Below, piece after piece: positions 7,161 to 7,710 of a stretch of 7,710 bases of DNA. The translations under genes were made by a program, and so were the position numbers. The DNA comes from Thiobacillaceae bacterium. Lineage in GTDB: Bacteria > Pseudomonadota > Gammaproteobacteria > Burkholderiales > Thiobacillaceae. Each line of letters starts with the position of its first letter. Within the stretch, counting starts at the first letter, position 1. The DNA is taken from positions 1 through 7,710 of the forward strand of contig JAHENE010000096.1 in assembly GCA_024643305.1 (NCBI GenBank). The letters run 5' to 3'. The notes below the pieces were generated by a model. It did not search any database. It was not told the DNA's origin and saw only the letters and a list, made by a program, of their open reading frames with translations.

Positions 7161-7179
7161 TTGTAAGACCATTGTAAGA
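7161..7179. promoter_or_regulatory. Tandem TGTAAG repeat, candidate response-regulator site
   Basis: TTGTAAGA occurs twice (7161-7168 and 7172-7179), a period of 11 bp, or TGTAAG-N5-TGTAAG. Read on the minus strand it is CTTACA-N5-CTTACA. Direct half-sites one helical turn apart are the form bound by OmpR/PhoB-family regulators such as PmrA and QseB. The site is 83-101 bases upstream of the OmpA-family lipoprotein start, a reasonable place for an activator. No strong -35 box was found downstream on that strand, which suits an activated promoter. The regulator's identity is not known. Confidence 0.35.
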
Positions 7180-7187
7180 AACAATGG
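7169..7187 (-). terminator. Small hairpin after dapD, possible weak terminator
   Basis: A perfect 7-bp stem, CCATTGT (7169-7175) with ACAATGG (7181-7187), has a 5-base loop and lies 16 bases beyond the dapD stop. The stem is AT-rich and is followed on the minus strand by TCTTACAAG and not a T run, so termination would be inefficient. It overlaps the tandem TGTAAG repeat, and the pairing may be partly a by-product of that site. Confidence 0.35.
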
Positions 7188-7202
7188 CCTTTACAGAGAC
7201 GA

Positions 7203-7710
7203 TCAAATACCGCGTAACAGTTCGTTGATGCCGACTTTGCTGAGGGTCTTCTCGTCCACTTTTTTCACAATGACTGCACAGTACAAGCTGTACTTGCCGT
7301 CCTTGGAAGGCAGGTTGCCGGATACCACCACGGAGCCAGCAGGGATGCGGCCGTAGGTGACTTCGCCGGTCTCGCGGTCGTAAATCTTGGTGGATTGGCC
7401 GATGTACACGCCCATGGAGATGACGCTGTTGTCTTCGACGATGACGCCTTCCACGACTTCGGAACGTGCGCCGATGAAGCAGTTGTCGCCGATGATGGTG
7501 GGATTGGCCTGTACCGGTTCCAGCACGCCGCCGATGCCGACACCGCCGGAAAGGTGGACGTTTTTGCCAATTTGGGCGCAGGAGCCGACGGTGGCCCAGG
7601 TGTCGACCATGGTGCCTTCATCCACGTAGGCGCCGATGTTGACGAAGCTGGGCATCAGCACCACGCCCTTGGCGATGTGCGCGCCGCGGCGGGCGACCGC
7701 TCCGGGAACC
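7203..7710 (-). CDS. dapD: DapD, tetrahydrodipicolinate N-succinyltransferase (C-terminal part)
   Basis: DapD transfers succinyl from succinyl-CoA to tetrahydrodipicolinate in the succinylase branch of lysine and diaminopimelate synthesis, a cytoplasmic step feeding peptidoglycan. The 168 visible residues (of about 274 in E. coli) form the left-handed beta-helix of hexapeptide repeats and the C-terminal tail. Stretches such as [73 protein letters not shown] and the end [11 protein letters not shown] match E. coli DapD almost residue for residue, as I recall it. The frame remains open to the last base of the window ([20 protein letters not shown]), so the N-terminal domain lies beyond the edge; the internal GTG at 7664 is not the start. 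The substrate ties loosely to the neighbouring peptidoglycan-binding lipoprotein. Confidence 0.97.
   Translation of the reverse strand, partial: VPGAVARRGAHIAKGVVLMPSFVNIGAYVDEGTMVDTWATVGSCAQIGKNVHLSGGVGIGGVLEPVQANPTIIGDNCFIGARSEVVEGVIVEDNSVISMGVYIGQSTKIYDRETGEVTYGRIPAGSVVVSGNLPSKDGKYSLYCAVIVKKVDEKTLSKVGINELLRGI

Overview
The window reads as an ordinary chromosomal stretch of a proteobacterium, most likely a betaproteobacterium. The basis is protein resemblance recalled from memory, dense operons with 1-8 bp gene overlaps, moderately high GC, and a DapD nearly identical in pattern to the gamma/betaproteobacterial type. Genus cannot be fixed from the sequence. The codon style looks uniform, and there is no mobile element, tRNA, rRNA or CRISPR array.

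Left third (1-2385): a plus-strand molybdenum-cofactor cluster, mobB (5' truncated by the window edge), moeA, moaD and moaE, each overlapping or nearly abutting the next. Together they make molybdopterin from precursor Z (MoaD/MoaE), insert molybdenum (MoeA) and help convert Moco to the guanine dinucleotide form (MobB). A strong GC-rich hairpin at 2355-2381 ends the cluster and also serves the converging gene.

Middle (2400-3924): on the minus strand, a small ModE-type DNA-binding protein without a molybdate-binding domain is followed by a lipoprotein monohaem cytochrome c. Between them lies a 71-bp element closed by a perfect 11-bp inverted repeat, the best candidate here for an undescribed regulatory RNA. 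Divergent from the ModE-like gene, on the plus strand, is a secreted DUF302 protein.

Right-middle (3980-6408): a compact plus-strand run of crcB (fluoride channel), a DUF190 gene, a TauE/SafE-type permease, tadA (tRNA adenosine deaminase) and an L,D-transpeptidase-fold protein without a visible signal peptide. The last three are probably translationally coupled.

Right end (6417-7710): on the minus strand, dapD (3' part only; its 5' end lies outside the window) and an OmpA-family peptidoglycan-binding lipoprotein, with a T-tailed terminator after the latter. The 124-bp gap between them holds a small hairpin and a TGTAAG-N5-TGTAAG tandem repeat that looks like a response-regulator site.

No wholly new multi-gene system is evident. 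The points most worth a second look are the 71-bp structured element, the signal-less transpeptidase, the tandem repeat, and the linkage of a HTH-only ModE-like regulator to a cytochrome and a DUF302 protein.
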